In this document: in pieces, positions 1-11,405 of the stretch
How positions within the stretch are numbered: position 1 is the stretch's first letter
Layout: every line of letters starts with the position of its first letter
Source: Cornus controversa
Lineage: Eukaryota; Streptophyta; Magnoliopsida; Cornales; Cornaceae
Length of the DNA stretch: 64,000 bases
Reading direction: 5' to 3'
Assembly: GCA_026545225.1 (NCBI GenBank)
Contig: CM048845.1
Location: forward strand, 2,436,501-2,500,500
Made by a program: the position numbers and the translations under genes
The notes under the pieces: model-generated
The model's database searches: none
Seen by the model: only the letters and a program-made list of their open reading frames with translations
Told to the model about the DNA's origin: nothing

Positions 1-95
1 GAGAAAGAGAGCTTGGTAGATAGAGGAAATTGAATCGTGTTGTATGGATTGAGGTAGGTAACTGTTGTAGAAGAGAGGAAGAGAAAGAGAGAGAG
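1..95 (+). promoter_or_regulatory. 5' leader of the ORM gene with a minimal upstream ORF
   Basis: Purine-rich GA-repeat leader directly upstream of the ORM start codon. It contains ATG GAT TGA at 44-52, a two-codon upstream ORF that ends 43 nt before the real start. The leader probably begins outside the window, so its full length and any 5' UTR intron cannot be seen. An effect of the upstream ORF on translation is inference only. Confidence 0.5.
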
Positions 96-3000
96 ATGGC
101 GAATTTGTATGTGAAAGCTGAGCCTCCGACGGATCTGAACAGGAACACGGAGTGGTTCACGTACCCAGGAGTGTGGACGACCTACATACTCATCCTATTC
201 TTCTCATGGCTCATTGTCCTCTCCCTCTTTGGTTGCTCCCCTGGCATGGCCTGGACCGTCGTTCATCTCTCCCATTTTCTTGTAAGCTCTTTTCTTTTCA
301 TTTCCTTATATCCTCTCTCTCTCTCTAGGTTTGAGAATTTTTCTTATTCTAATTCATGCTTGATCTGCTTCATGAGTTATTACTATTAATGTTATTATTA
401 CAGTTACGAGGTTGTGATTTTTGATTAATGAATGTTGGATTGTGTTTCTCAGTTTCTGAATATTCAATAATTGGTTATGGGTGAGTTGACTGTAGATATT
501 TTGCTACCATTATCATTAAATTTGATTAGGGTTTATGGTTCATAGTTTTTTCTTTTTTCTTTTTTTCCCGGATTGGTGTTTGTGGTTGATAGTTATGAGC
601 TGAGAATTCCTTTCTTTTTTTTTTTGCCGCTGATACTAAAATCACTAGTCATTTATTTTCATTGGTTTTGTTGATTGGTGACAGAAAATTACCGGATATT
701 GGTATTATTTTGTTTGTCAAGGATTATTTATGGAGTAACTGAAATATGATTTTTAAGTTACCCATGTTTTTGGGAAGGAGAGGCTCCTGCAAAGTGGGAG
801 AGTGAGAACCATGTAGTCTTTTAGCTCACAAAAGTGCCTTGCGGGAGTCGCCTCCTCCTAAGCACTCTCTCCTCTCTATTAGTGTAGCAACTCCCAAGGC
901 TTACCGATAGTTAGAGGTGTGAATTTTGGAGAAGTTTTCTGTTATTCAGTCGTAAAGCATGTAAATCAAATTACATCCGTAAAAGCCTATATATAGGCCC
1001 TAACAAAGACTAACCTACCTCTGAAAAGAAAAACTAAAAGAAATAAAATATTCTCTGACACCCTCCCTCAAACTCACGATGTGACAATGAGAAGCATCGA
1101 GAGTTTGTCAAGAAAGAAAACGAAAACGCATAATTGAATTGCGTAGAAGATACATATGATAAAGAAATAGTGCCAAGTTACTATAGAAGAAATTGCCAAA
1201 ACAGCTGGTACTGCTACGCAAACTGAGTAGAGACGATGCTGTGAAATGAGAGAAGAGAAGTGAGACCGATGATGCTGTTGTAATTTCTGCTTTTGCGATG
1301 CAATTTGAACAAAAGAAGAAGAAGAAGAAGCAATGCGATGCAAACAAGTTGTTGCTGCTATCATAAATGTTTTTGCAATTTGAGAGATGAAAAGAGAAAA
1401 GAAACGTGGTGTGATGATGTCGATGGGTTGCGATGCGTTGTTGCAATCAATGCTAAGAGATTCAAAAAATGCAAAGTCCGGATGCAGACAATGCGTCACG
1501 GTTGAAGAAGATGCAAAATTAACGATGCTTTGTGGGAATAGAAAGAATCAGCAAGATTGTTGTTCAAACAGAGAAACAATCAATTGGGCAAGGCTGCTAG
1601 TTAAGATGCTGCAAAAAGGTGTGAATGCTAACTGATTGCTAACAGAAAATTGACACAATTGCGACTTGATGCAATTTCAAACAATTACAATTCCCCAATG
1701 TGATGCGAACCAATAAACCAAGATCAGAAAAATGGTGCAAATTCGATTTTGCTGCAAATTTTGCAAATAGATATGCAAACAAATTGCAATTTCATCTTGA
1801 TGTTGTCTTTGCAAGAAGCCAAAGAAAATTGAAATGTGACACTTCCGTTCTTCTCTTATGCAAAGAACCCAAAACTGAAAAATCCTGTTGCAAAAGAAAT
1901 CACTGGAGAAGAGGCTATTACGAATCGTCAAAGTAAGATAACAAGGGTTGCAGTAATGCAAAGAGAATATAGAGGGAGAAATCGCTGTAATGTAGTAATT
2001 TTGCAAACAAACACAAACTGAGATGCGATTGCGATAGGCTGTAATGAACTTCAAGCTGCCAGGAACAATGCAATTACGGCTAAAAGAAATTGAAGAAGAG
2101 AGAATCCAATAGAAACATTGAGCGAACAGAAATTGGTGATGCAAAATCAAACAGAGATGAGAGAGAAGAGAAGATGATGTGATACAATCGATTGCAATGC
2201 GATTTGATGCAAACAATGTTGCGAACAGAGAGAGAAAGTTGTTGTGAACACAGAGAGAGAAGTTGCGAACACAAAAATTGCAAACACAAGGGATTGTGAT
2301 GACATCACAATGCAATTGCAGTTTCAAATTAGGATTGGCAGAGAAGCTGAGGTAGATGTGTGATTTGAACAAAGGAGAAGAAAGATGACTAGGCTGCAAT
2401 GAACTTAGGGTTTGTGTGATTATGTTGAATTGTGAACTTGCAAACAGATTGTTACCAACACTTAGGTTTAAACTAAGATGTGACAAACAGGGGAGCTAGC
2501 AAACAAATGTTAACTAATTGCGAACTTATTGCAAATAAATTGTGAAACTGAGGATCAATTGTGAATAATTTGTGAGAGTCGAGATGTCGAATACTGCTAT
2601 AATTAAGGACAAGACTGCAATTGCAATGGCAAAGAGAAATAGTGACTGCAATGGCATGGACGAACAGGGACTGGCTCTGCATCTTACAAACTGGTCCTTC
2701 ACGATGATGACATTGAAATCACGGCGGAGAAGATTGTTACATTGGTAAAAGCAGTAAACGTGAAAGTAGAGTCGTATTAGCCGAGTCTCTTTGCTAAGCT
2801 GTTGGAGAAGAGGAATATTGAAGATCTCATCATGAACGTTGGCTCTGGTGGAGGCAGTACTGCTGCAGCGGCGGTTACTACTCCGGCAGGTGGTGCTGCT
2901 ATCGCCCCTGCCTCTCCGGTAGTTGAGAAGAGAAACAGAAGAAGCAAAGAGTTGCGATACTGTGATTATGCCTGCGATCTTGCAATTATTGTAGAACAAA

Positions 3001-6000
3001 GATGCGTTGCAATTTGCAATCAGGTTCAAGAAGAATCTGCGATTTTCTTTTCGAATTTTTGATTTTCTTTTAGGGTTTAGGGTTTAAACCCTAAACTCTT
3101 AGGGCCAAAATCAAACCTGCTTTGATACCATGTGAATTTTGGAGAAGTTTTCTGTTATTCAGTCGTAAAGCATGTAAATCAAATTACATCCGTAAAAGCC
3201 TATATATAGGCCCTAACAAAGACTAACCTACCTCTGAAAGGAAAAACTAAAAGAAATAAAATATTCTCTGACAAGAGGCACCATCACGTATTGATCCGGT
3301 GTGTGATCATGTAAGGGAGGCATTTTTCGAGGAAGCAACAAGTGATGGTATAACAAGAACTTCCAATTCTTGTGAGTTGCGAGGGAGAGATGGTGGGGGA
3401 TTTTCATTGTGTTACACATAAACTTGGAAAGTATTTCTCATGTTGTAATCTGCAAGTTTTTAGTAAATCATTTTCTTGCCAGATTGCCCATAGACATAGG
3501 CATATTCCAAACCATATAAATTCTTATAGTTTAGGGTGTGGCTTGATCTTCTTTTTTCCCCCTACTTTGCTTAATTATACATTTGTTCATGGTCTGTTAG
3601 TTTTTGCCACTTCTAATTCCTGAAAAATGGTATTAAAGTTTGTGTTTCAAGTGCAAGGTGTTGAACTCTTGAAAGGTACGATATGCACTGTGATTAATGA
3701 TAATTTTGATCTCACTTTCCGAATTGGATTTAGACAGTTACAAGTTCACTGGCAAAGGTACTTATCAGGGAAAAATAAAAGTTTCACTGGCAAGGTCTAT
3801 ATAATGGTTTCAAATCGTGCTTAAGTAGTCAGGAAGGGAGTTTGGACGGAACGTGTATAAGTTACCGGGTTGCAAAATAGTGGATAAAGAGACTACTCTA
3901 GTGCATGTAAGCAAATGGTTAGACTTAAAAGTTTAAAAGCCTCCAAATAAAAATGTGGAAGCAGGTATACCACCTTAGGGGAGGTGCACATTATAGAAAA
4001 TGAAGTGGTTCAAGTAGGAAAGTTTGGAAGGCATCAAACTTTGCTATGTTTTAAGCTATAAGGGGGTGAATTGGTGGTTTGGAGATTGTTAGAGTTGCTA
4101 CAAAATATCACAGTTCACCTAATAAGTTGTTCATTTTCTTCTAGATGAAGAGGCATTCCTAGTTTTTGGTTTGTTGTCTTAAGATATGGGAAATGAGCTT
4201 CAAGACAATAGTTGTGGTTCACCAAAGTGGGTTTGGTTCTCAGAACATAAGAGGGTCTCTTCTTTGATACACTTGATAGGGAGTTGTAGTTGTATTATTA
4301 ATATGACAGGAGAAGGGTTTTCGTTACACCAAGAGTGCATCTCTCACTCTACAAGGGAGTTTCTCTTCACCGTTTCTTATAAAGATTTAGTCCAATCTTC
4401 TTGGGGTGCTTTCTTGGTGTTTTTAGGTTCATAAAGCTATTATGAGCATTGTAGTTTATTTATTTATTATTTTTATTTTTAAGGTTGATGAGCATTGTAG
4501 TTGTAAGAATTGGATTGTGTGAAATTCTTGTAGGTAGCTAAGTACATAATCTCTCTTGTTGTAGTCTCATCCTTTATTAGTAAATTACTTCTTCCCTAAT
4601 TACCTGTTGATGCATACTAAGTAATCTCTTCTTTTTTGTTTGTGCTTATTTTTCTTTTATTTTGACTTTACAGTACAAGTTATTTGGCTTCACTTGTTTG
4701 AAGGCTTTCTGCAGAGTGTCTGTTTTTCTTTTTTCTTTGAAGTTTTTTGTTGCTGACAAGGACAACTAGCAGCGGGTCGCTGCTCTCCCTCCCTCTTTCT
4801 CTCTCTCTCCATACACATACACACTCACACAACAAATTCTTTCTTCAATAGAAATGCAGCTTAGATATGTGTTGTGCTCATATTGAGTTCTCAGTACTGA
4901 GTGATTGAGTAAATATATTTTATTGAAAACAGAATTCTATAAATTTACGGAAAAAGTTTAAAAGGCAATATGACCCCGTAGCTGTGACTCCAAACTGGAG
5001 GCAACTTCATCTCACTTAGATCTTGTGCCTTTTAATATTTGCTTCTACTCTTTATGTGTTCATTTGATAGGTATATTACCACCGCTGAAGGTGGTTGAGT
5101 GGCAAGGCTTTCAAACTGCCTCAAATTGGCTAATCACTCCCCCCCTATGTTGTTTACTAAACTCAAAACACTTCTCTACTTGTGTGATGGACTAACCAAT
5201 GTTTATATAGACATCAATTTGTAGTCAAAACTTCCATTCAATTTTTAAATTTCCTGATAGTTAGGTTCTAAACTTCCTGAACAGTTGCAATAGAATTTTG
5301 AAGTAACGTATAACAATTTATATATTTTTTTATGCATTTTGTCTAGGTGCCTGTATGTTCTTGTATTTCACTAATAGCAAGTATGTTCTTGTATTTCACT
5401 AATAGCAAGTATGTTCTCCTTCAGGTCACATATCACTGCTTTCATTGGAAGAAAGGAACACCATTTTCTGATGACCAGGGTATTTACAATAGGTTGACAT
5501 GGTGGGAGCAAATAGATAATGGCAAGCAGCTCACTCGCAACAGAAAGTTTCTAACAGTTGTACCCGTAGTCCTGTAAGTAATATTTTATAACACAAGTCT
5601 TTTGAATTGGATACTGAAATTAAATACATGAAGAAAATACATTTTGATAACATTGCGATTGTGCATTCATATTGGTTGAAAAGGTACACGTTTTAGCAGT
5701 GATTGTCCCCCTTTAGAAATAGATGTTGGAACTAGGGCTGCAAATGAACCAAGCTGAGTTTCAGTTTGTTCGTGCTCGGCTTGGGATCCTGACGAGCTAA
5801 AAAGGCTGAGCTCAGATTTGGCTCATCATTATTTTGAAAAGCTTGGGCTCAGGTCATTTAATAACAAAAGTCATTCTAGCTCGATATAAGCACGTTTTCA
5901 AGATCACTTTGGCTCATTCATGAACTTGTACAAACATAAATGTTTATGAACATGTTCACGAGGCTATGTTCATGAACACATGCGACCCTACACGAGTTTA

Positions 6001-6975
6001 GTATTTATAGCCTGCATGAGTCGAGTCTAATAATGTTCAGGATCGGCTCGTTTACTTAATGAATGAACTCGAGCTGAGCATTAAACAAGTCCATCCCGAG
6101 TTGTTCATGAACAGCTAGGTTCATTTGCAGCCTTAGTTGGAACTATATACACAATCTATCTTATGTCATTCCCGTCTTAAATTTGTTATGGTTTGAAAAT
6201 TACACATTGGTTGTAGCAATCCTCATTTAGTTGGCACATAATCATATACCCGGATACCTGTTTGTCATCATGTAATTCTGCTTTTTCTTGCATGCCTTGT
6301 TCCTTCTGGAGTTCTGATCTGTTTCATGGAGACTTACTGGTTTGCAATATTTTGATAATATGAGCCTTATTTTAAGGCAAGGCTCAAGAAAAATGAATCA
6401 AAGTTCAAATTTACAGATCCAAATCCCCATGATCTCAAAGTCTGGGGTTCATGAGGTTGTTTAACATATGTAAAATTTTCTTTTAGACCCTATTTTATAT
6501 TGAGGATATTTCAGAAAAATTACTTGAAAAAATGAATCCAGATTTTACTTGCTCTCTTCCATTGATTTTTATTTCTACAAGAGCAGAACCAGATTGTCTT
6601 CATTCTCATGAATGCAGTGGAATAATATTTATTATCCGTTTTGAGGGAATTTATAACATATGCTGGCCTTGCTCTCCCTTCATCTCATATAATGCATATC
6701 ATTTAATTACTGATTGCAGCATGAGTGTGAGTTATGTGGAGCATTTTGCATCGACTAATCCTCAAATGGGATGTTCGATTTGAGGAGATTAGACATAGGA
6801 CTCAGTTGATGCTTATCTTATGTTCGGTTTGGGCAGGTACTTGATAGCCTCACACACGACGGACTACCAACACCCAATGCTCTTCTTGAACACACTGGCA
6901 GTTTTCGTGCTAGTGGTTGCCAAGTTCCCACACATGCACAAGGTCCGAATTTTTGGAATCAATGCAGATCAGTGA
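96..6975 (+). CDS. ORM: ORM/ORMDL family protein (sphingolipid homeostasis regulator)
   Basis: Three exons: 96-281, 5425-5573 and 6837-6975, joining to 474 nt and 157 aa, the length I recall for Arabidopsis ORM1/ORM2. The donors are GTAAGC and GTAAGT and both acceptors are CAG; the frame is kept (phase 0, then phase 2). The start MANLYVKA is the conserved plant ORM N-terminus. Family hallmarks are [13 protein letters not shown] near residues 15-27, [10 protein letters not shown] near 72-81, TWWEQ near 87-91, [12 protein letters not shown] near 102-113 and the end HKVRIFGIN. Four hydrophobic stretches (about 27-46, 50-66, 104-117, 126-142) suit an ER membrane protein. ORM proteins bind and restrain serine palmitoyltransferase, the first enzyme of sphingolipid synthesis. 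Asn17 lines up with the Asn reported to sense ceramide in human ORMDL3. Intron 1 is 5143 nt and intron 2 is 1263 nt; both contain transposons. I see no disabling change. Confidence 0.95.
918..1060 (-). repeat. 3' LTR of the intron 1 retrotransposon
   Basis: 143-bp terminal repeat matching 3131-3273 at all but one position seen. It contains a palindromic CCTATATATAGG that probably serves as the TATA element. On the minus strand it is preceded by a polypurine tract. Confidence 0.9.
2676..2936 (+). pseudogene. RPP1: Captured fragment of a 60S acidic ribosomal protein P1 gene
   Basis: The + strand frame containing 2691 reads [11 protein letters not shown], then [15 protein letters not shown], a TAG stop where P1 has Trp, [25 protein letters not shown], an Ala/Pro-rich stretch and VVEK. 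This is the order of eukaryotic P1: N-terminal dimerisation region, then the glycine hinge and Ala-rich linker. The acidic C-terminal tail (SDDDMGFxLFD type) and the native start codon are absent, so it cannot make a stalk protein. The fragment lies inside the LTR element at 918-3273, antisense to the element and sense to ORM. It is best explained as a host transcript captured during reverse transcription. Whether introns are missing, which would prove an mRNA source, needs comparison with the parent gene. Confidence 0.85.
3131..3273 (-). repeat. 5' LTR of the intron 1 retrotransposon
   Basis: Right-hand copy of the 143-bp LTR, which is the 5' LTR because the element is on the minus strand. 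The primer-binding site lies immediately inside it at about 3116-3130 and the TSD copy AGAGG follows at 3274-3278. Confidence 0.9.
3274..5424 (+). other. Rest of ORM intron 1
   Basis: AT-rich intron sequence with no coding signal. A T- and A-tract-rich part near 4450-4750 and a GA/CT stretch with CACA repeats near 4785-4835 are ordinary low-complexity DNA. A 25-bp phrase (TATGTTCTTGTATTTCACTAA core) is duplicated in tandem near 5353-5410, just upstream of the acceptor. Confidence 0.7.
5733..6135. mobile_element. hAT-type MITE in ORM intron 2
   Basis: 403-bp element with terminal inverted repeats TAGGGCTGCAAATGAACC and, on the other end, TAAGGCTGCAAATGAACC. A perfect 8-bp TSD GTTGGAAC flanks it (5725-5732 and 6136-6143). 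TIRs starting TAGGG with 8-bp TSDs fit the hAT superfamily. There is no transposase ORF. The interior is built of short inverted words around GAGC/GCTC and ATGTTCATG. Confidence 0.88.
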
Positions 6976-7440
6976 GAGCCGAGATTCAGTGAAAGAATAT
7001 ATATATAAGTTGAGTTATATATTTACTCAGTGTAATGGTAATACCTCCTTACCTTATAAATGTTGGAACTGGAAAGGGTATATTGTTTTTCTTTCTTCTT
7101 GTAGTAGTGTCCATGTCCTCTCAATTAGATGCTTGAAAGGAGAGGATATATACTCAGTTGTATGTTTTGTTTGTACACGTCAGAGTTGCTGAAATTGCTT
7201 AAAGTTTAGAAAATCGCTTTTTATTTAAATTTCTGTTCCCAGAAAGGTAAACAACTCCTTTGCTTACCAATTACCATACAGTTGATCCTATCATATACTT
7301 GAAATAATAATAGCTGCCCATGGGATGGGATGGGATGGGATGGTGGGGTTTCACTGTCTTCCTTTATAGGGTGCATTGGATAGGATCCGAGTTTGAGCAT
7401 GTGGAACCTCCTCCTCCTCCTCCGACCAAAGAAGAATAAA
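6976..7440 (+). other. Probable 3' UTR and downstream flank of ORM
   Basis: Follows the ORM stop codon. A GGGAT pentamer is repeated in tandem near 7318-7343 and a CCT trinucleotide run lies at about 7410-7422. An AATAAA at 7435-7440 is a candidate polyadenylation signal, not proven. Confidence 0.4.
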
Positions 7441-10280
7441 TGGGATGGTACGGTCCGGTTCGGTCCGGCAAGTTGACTGTATATGGCCTGATTTGCAAAT
7501 TTGGTAGTACTTCAGGTGTTATTTGCCAAAATGCCCTTTTAAAAATTTTGTTCCGTTGACAATCGGTGATAAAAATTAGTTAAGTTTTTATCACCAGTCG
7601 CACAAATATAGTACCTTATTACACAAAAGTAACTTTTAAACTTTTTGGGAACCAATTAAACATGGTTATATAACACTTGTATGACAAAATCAAAGATGGA
7701 ATGTTAAAATGTAGAAAGGAAAAGAAATAGCATGAAAATGCGGTAGAAAAAAAAAAAAAGACCGCAAATGCTAGGACAACTACAAAAGTAATCTTCTAAA
7801 CTTTATTCAAGAATGAGAAGTAGATTTGAAAACTTGTTATATCATTATTGGTTTATTACATTCCATGATTCTTCTTCATTAACAAACTCGAACAAAGATA
7901 ACATTTCATTTTTTGTATGTGAATACATATATCAGTTTTTAAGTATTTTTTTATATTCATCTCAGCTTTTGGGTCATATACATGATTTTAAAAATTATTT
8001 ACTTCAATTGTATATATTTATAATTTACACTCCAAAAATACATGTATTTGTATTATTATTTTTTCTTTCGCACGTTCAAGCAAAATTAGCAAACGTATTA
8101 TTTATTATTATAACGATGCCCTTTGGTGCACTCAAACTCCAACTCTCCTTTTTCAAAAGCAGATATCATACCATTCATATTAGTAGCCTCATATATTTGA
8201 ATTATTAGCAAATTTTTAACAAATTATTTCGGTTGACTGTCAATTCTCAAGTGCAATTCTCCACTTTTTCACGAATTTCTTGTTGACTCTAGACATATAG
8301 GAGCTATGTGCTTAAAAGAAAGAAAGAAATGCACATGTTGAGCATTCTACAATGATCAATATACAAAGTATTTAAAAATGCTCAAATTGAATCTTGAAGA
8401 GATATATATATATATATATATAGACACACACGTGTATATGAGAGAGAGAGAGAGAGAGTCCTATACAAGGTGATGAATTAAGAAAAAGAATAGGGACCCT
8501 TTCATTGGCGGTGATTATGCACACTAAGTGGCTTACAGCAAAGATAAAAGAAAAATATGTATTATAAAGAAAGGGATGTGTAGATCTTAGATCGATTGAG
8601 TAAGTGGGCGTTATTATTCTATTCCCTAATAATTAAGTACTAGCACACTCACCAAAGGTAAGGGAATGTTTTTGGGTCCCACACTCAAGAAGACCAGACC
8701 ATACAAAGGAGAGGAGGATATGTCTGACCCTTCACAATCTTTCAAATATATATATATATACACATACATATGGGCACTAATGTATATTCGTTATCATGCA
8801 TTTGAAATCGTTAAATAGAGTAATTTTAAATTGTAAATAATAAAAGATATTTTGAATTACATAATTAATTTTTTAATTACTTTTTATTATTAGATTAACT
8901 TTTTTATCCTTGTTATACCAAGCTTAAATGTAATATAAATATATGTCTATATTACATTTAAGTTTGATACAATAAGACAAAAAAATCAATTAAATGGTCA
9001 AAAGTTATTAAAAAAATAATTAAGTGGTTGAAATGTCTTTATCTACGTTTCAAAATAATTTTATTTAACAGTAACCATTAAAAGTGTATGATAATGCAGT
9101 AAACAATACATATATACACTAGTGTGTTTATATATATATATATATATAGTCTCTGCTTTTTAAAACAAAATGAAAGAAAGAAAAAGAAGGTAACATGGCA
9201 TGGCATGAGAAGGAAAGAGCATTGAGTGAATTGAGTCTTAAAAGCAAGCAAGCCTGTTTGGATAGAGAAATGAGTTAGTAAGCCTTTTTGTAGAGGCAGA
9301 CATAGTGGTTCTAAATTTCTAATTAACATAACTTTATGTTGTACTTTGAGGACCACTTTATCACACAAACTCATAATGCCATGTGAATCAAATAATTGCT
9401 TCAAACCACACTGACTTTTTTTTTTTTTTTTCTCTCTCTCCACCTCCTTTCTACTTGCTTGCTTCAAGCAATGGCCTCAATATATATCTTGACTATGTCT
9501 GTAAATTACACCTGAAAATTAACCTGTTTGCAATCAACTACTATGTGTGTGTGTGGTAGACTGTGTGAGAGAGAGATGAAATTCATTCCAAAACTACCAT
9601 TGCATGCCACTATTTGATTTTAAGAAAATTAACAATTAATAATACCATAATGTTTGCTAAACTAACAGAAAGTAATTACATATAGTTTTTTCTTTTTTCA
9701 TCCCCAAAAATCCTTACAATCTTGTACATAATACATTATTCTCTGTACCAAGCAAATCAATGATATATATATCATACTCTCTCTTCTATAACATGCATCT
9801 GGAAAAGCACAAGGATAAACAACTATATATATATATATATATATGTTTGTGTAAGGCCATGGTGGCAAGCCCTAATGAATGTAGATGCCCTAGCTTGAAC
9901 AAAAATCTGGGGCTTAATTTCTTGCTTATCATATAATTTCTTGTATCATTACACAGTATCCCAAGTGGATCACCATAATTAATTTACTGAAGCGAAACCT
10001 AAAATGAGGTTCAAAACTTAGGGTTTTGATGTGAGACGACTGAAGAAAATATGATCCCAAGTAGTAATGAAGCAAATGAAAGAGAAAAAGCCATGTACCC
10101 TATCAATCTTCTGCATGTTAGTATATATTGAAGAAATCCAAACAAGTCACCCACCATGTGAACACTAGCTATCTAGGTAGTAGCCAAGAAAAGCCACCCA
10201 TGAAAAAGCAATTAAGGACTCATATATATATATATATATATATTGCATGTTGTTCATCATCTTCTTCAATTGAATTGAAT
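7441..10280. other. Intergenic region between ORM and the Dof gene
   Basis: No gene recognised. AT-rich sequence with many simple repeats: (AT)n at 8402-8422, (GA)n at 8440-8458, (TA)n near 8748-8760, 9129-9148, 9822-9844 and 10219-10242. An inverted pair around 8920-8965 (the AAATGTAATATA / TATTACATTTAAG words) could form a hairpin and may be a small MITE remnant. The last 100 bases or so before 10280 are the likely 3' UTR of the Dof gene. Confidence 0.6.
8402..8458. repeat. (AT)n followed by (GA)n microsatellite
   Basis: About ten AT units at 8402-8422, a short CACA spacer, then about nine GA units ending at 8458. Likely polymorphic in length. Confidence 0.9.
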
Positions 10281-11374
10281 TTATATCCATGATCCAGTAC
10301 CACCACCACCACCACCACCACCACCTAACATTCCATTCCAATACCCATTTGAATGATCTCTAATATTATTATTAATATTATGCTGATCACCACCATGGCC
10401 AGTACTTGTGTTAGACACCTGTTTCAAATGATCTTTAAATTGAAACAAATGCCTCCCACTAGCACTACTAGTCTCTTGCACCCCATGGAGAGTACCACTA
10501 CTTCCAAATCCATCCAGAGAAAAACTAAGGCTTGGTTTGAATTCCTGCAGAGAATTATTAAATCCAGATGAGTAATTAATCATACTCGGATCCATCGACG
10601 ACTGCATGAAGCTGCAGGGATTCAATCCCTCCCTTGAAGAAGAACTAATCCCACTCAAAAGCTCCAGAGCTGAAGGTTGTTGATGATGTTGTTGATGATG
10701 ATGATGTTGATGAGATGAAGACATGTAGCTGTTGTTCTTGTTGCTCATGATGTCAAAGTTTGGCACTTGTATGAGTTCAGAGAGAGTTTTGAAATCATGA
10801 GTGGGTGGGAAAGACATGTTGAGATCTTGGCTCCTAATTTCATGGATAAACTTAGGGTTTTGATGATCAGTGCTGGGTGGAGGTGGAGGTGGAGGTGGGG
10901 GTAGTAGTACTTGTACCAGATCAGGAAGCTTATTCTTTAAAGATGATGGAAATGAAGTTGAAGATGAAGATGGTCTTGATGATGATGATGTTGATGATGA
11001 TCTCTTGTTCTTCCTTGAACACCCACCAACAGGTATGTTTCTAAGTGACCCACCTGCAGTCCAGTACCTTTTACAAGCCTTGCAAAAGTGTCTTGGCTGT
11101 GATAAACTGTAGTTGTTGTAGTAACAAAACTTGGTGTTGCTTGAATTGCACCTTGGACAGTTCAAAGCTTGTTCATTCCTAGCCTTTGGTACTATCTCTT
11201 CCATTGATTTCACCACTCTCTCCTAAAATTAATTAATTAATCCAAAAAATAAATAATAAAACACCACAACAAAATCAAGAAAAAGCAAACAAAGCTAGCT
11301 AGCTGCTTTACACTTTTTCCAAAAATTATATAAGCAAGCAAGAAGAAACATATTCATCTTTTCCAAACCCTTTA

Positions 11375-11405
<31 letters not shown>

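Larger units (their letters stand above)
918..3273 (-). mobile_element. Non-autonomous LTR retrotransposon inside ORM intron 1
   Basis: Two 143-bp direct repeats (918-1060 and 3131-3273) start TGTGAATTTT, end CTCTGACA and differ at one base that I can see. The 5-bp TSD AGAGG is perfect at 913-917 and 3274-3278. Read on the minus strand, TGGTATCAAAGCAGG directly follows the right LTR (a primer-binding site of the initiator-tRNA-Met type), and GAGGGAGGG directly precedes the left LTR (polypurine tract), so the element lies antisense to ORM. The 2070-bp interior has no gag or pol. It is low-complexity DNA rich in TTGCAA and TGCAAT words plus a captured ribosomal P1 gene fragment. The near-identical LTRs mean a recent insertion. 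It is longer than a typical TRIM, so it is best called a small LARD or a gene-carrying derivative. Confidence 0.92.

Noticed and set aside
1677-2486. 269-codon open frame on the minus strand inside the intron 1 retroelement
   Set aside because: Composition is Ser/Leu/Phe/Cys-rich low complexity, as expected from the complement of purine-rich DNA; no domain or start context, and no gag or pol similarity.
3067-3105. Interstitial telomere array
   Set aside because: Only two to three TTTAGGG units; too short for an array and part of the retroelement.
5090-5130. tRNA-Ser/Leu-like A box (GGTTGAGTGGCAAGGC)
   Set aside because: No B box or cloverleaf follows within a tRNA length.
7813-8208. 131-codon open frame, + strand
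   Set aside because: Phe/Ile/Tyr-rich translation of AT-rich DNA, with no conserved motif or splice context.
9078-9467. 129-codon open frame, - strand, upstream of the Dof 3' end
   Set aside because: Crosses TA and T tracts; low-complexity translation with no family.
10353-11112. Open frames antisense to Dof exon 2
   Set aside because: Shadows of the Dof coding sequence; His, Asn and Pro codon runs keep the other strand open.
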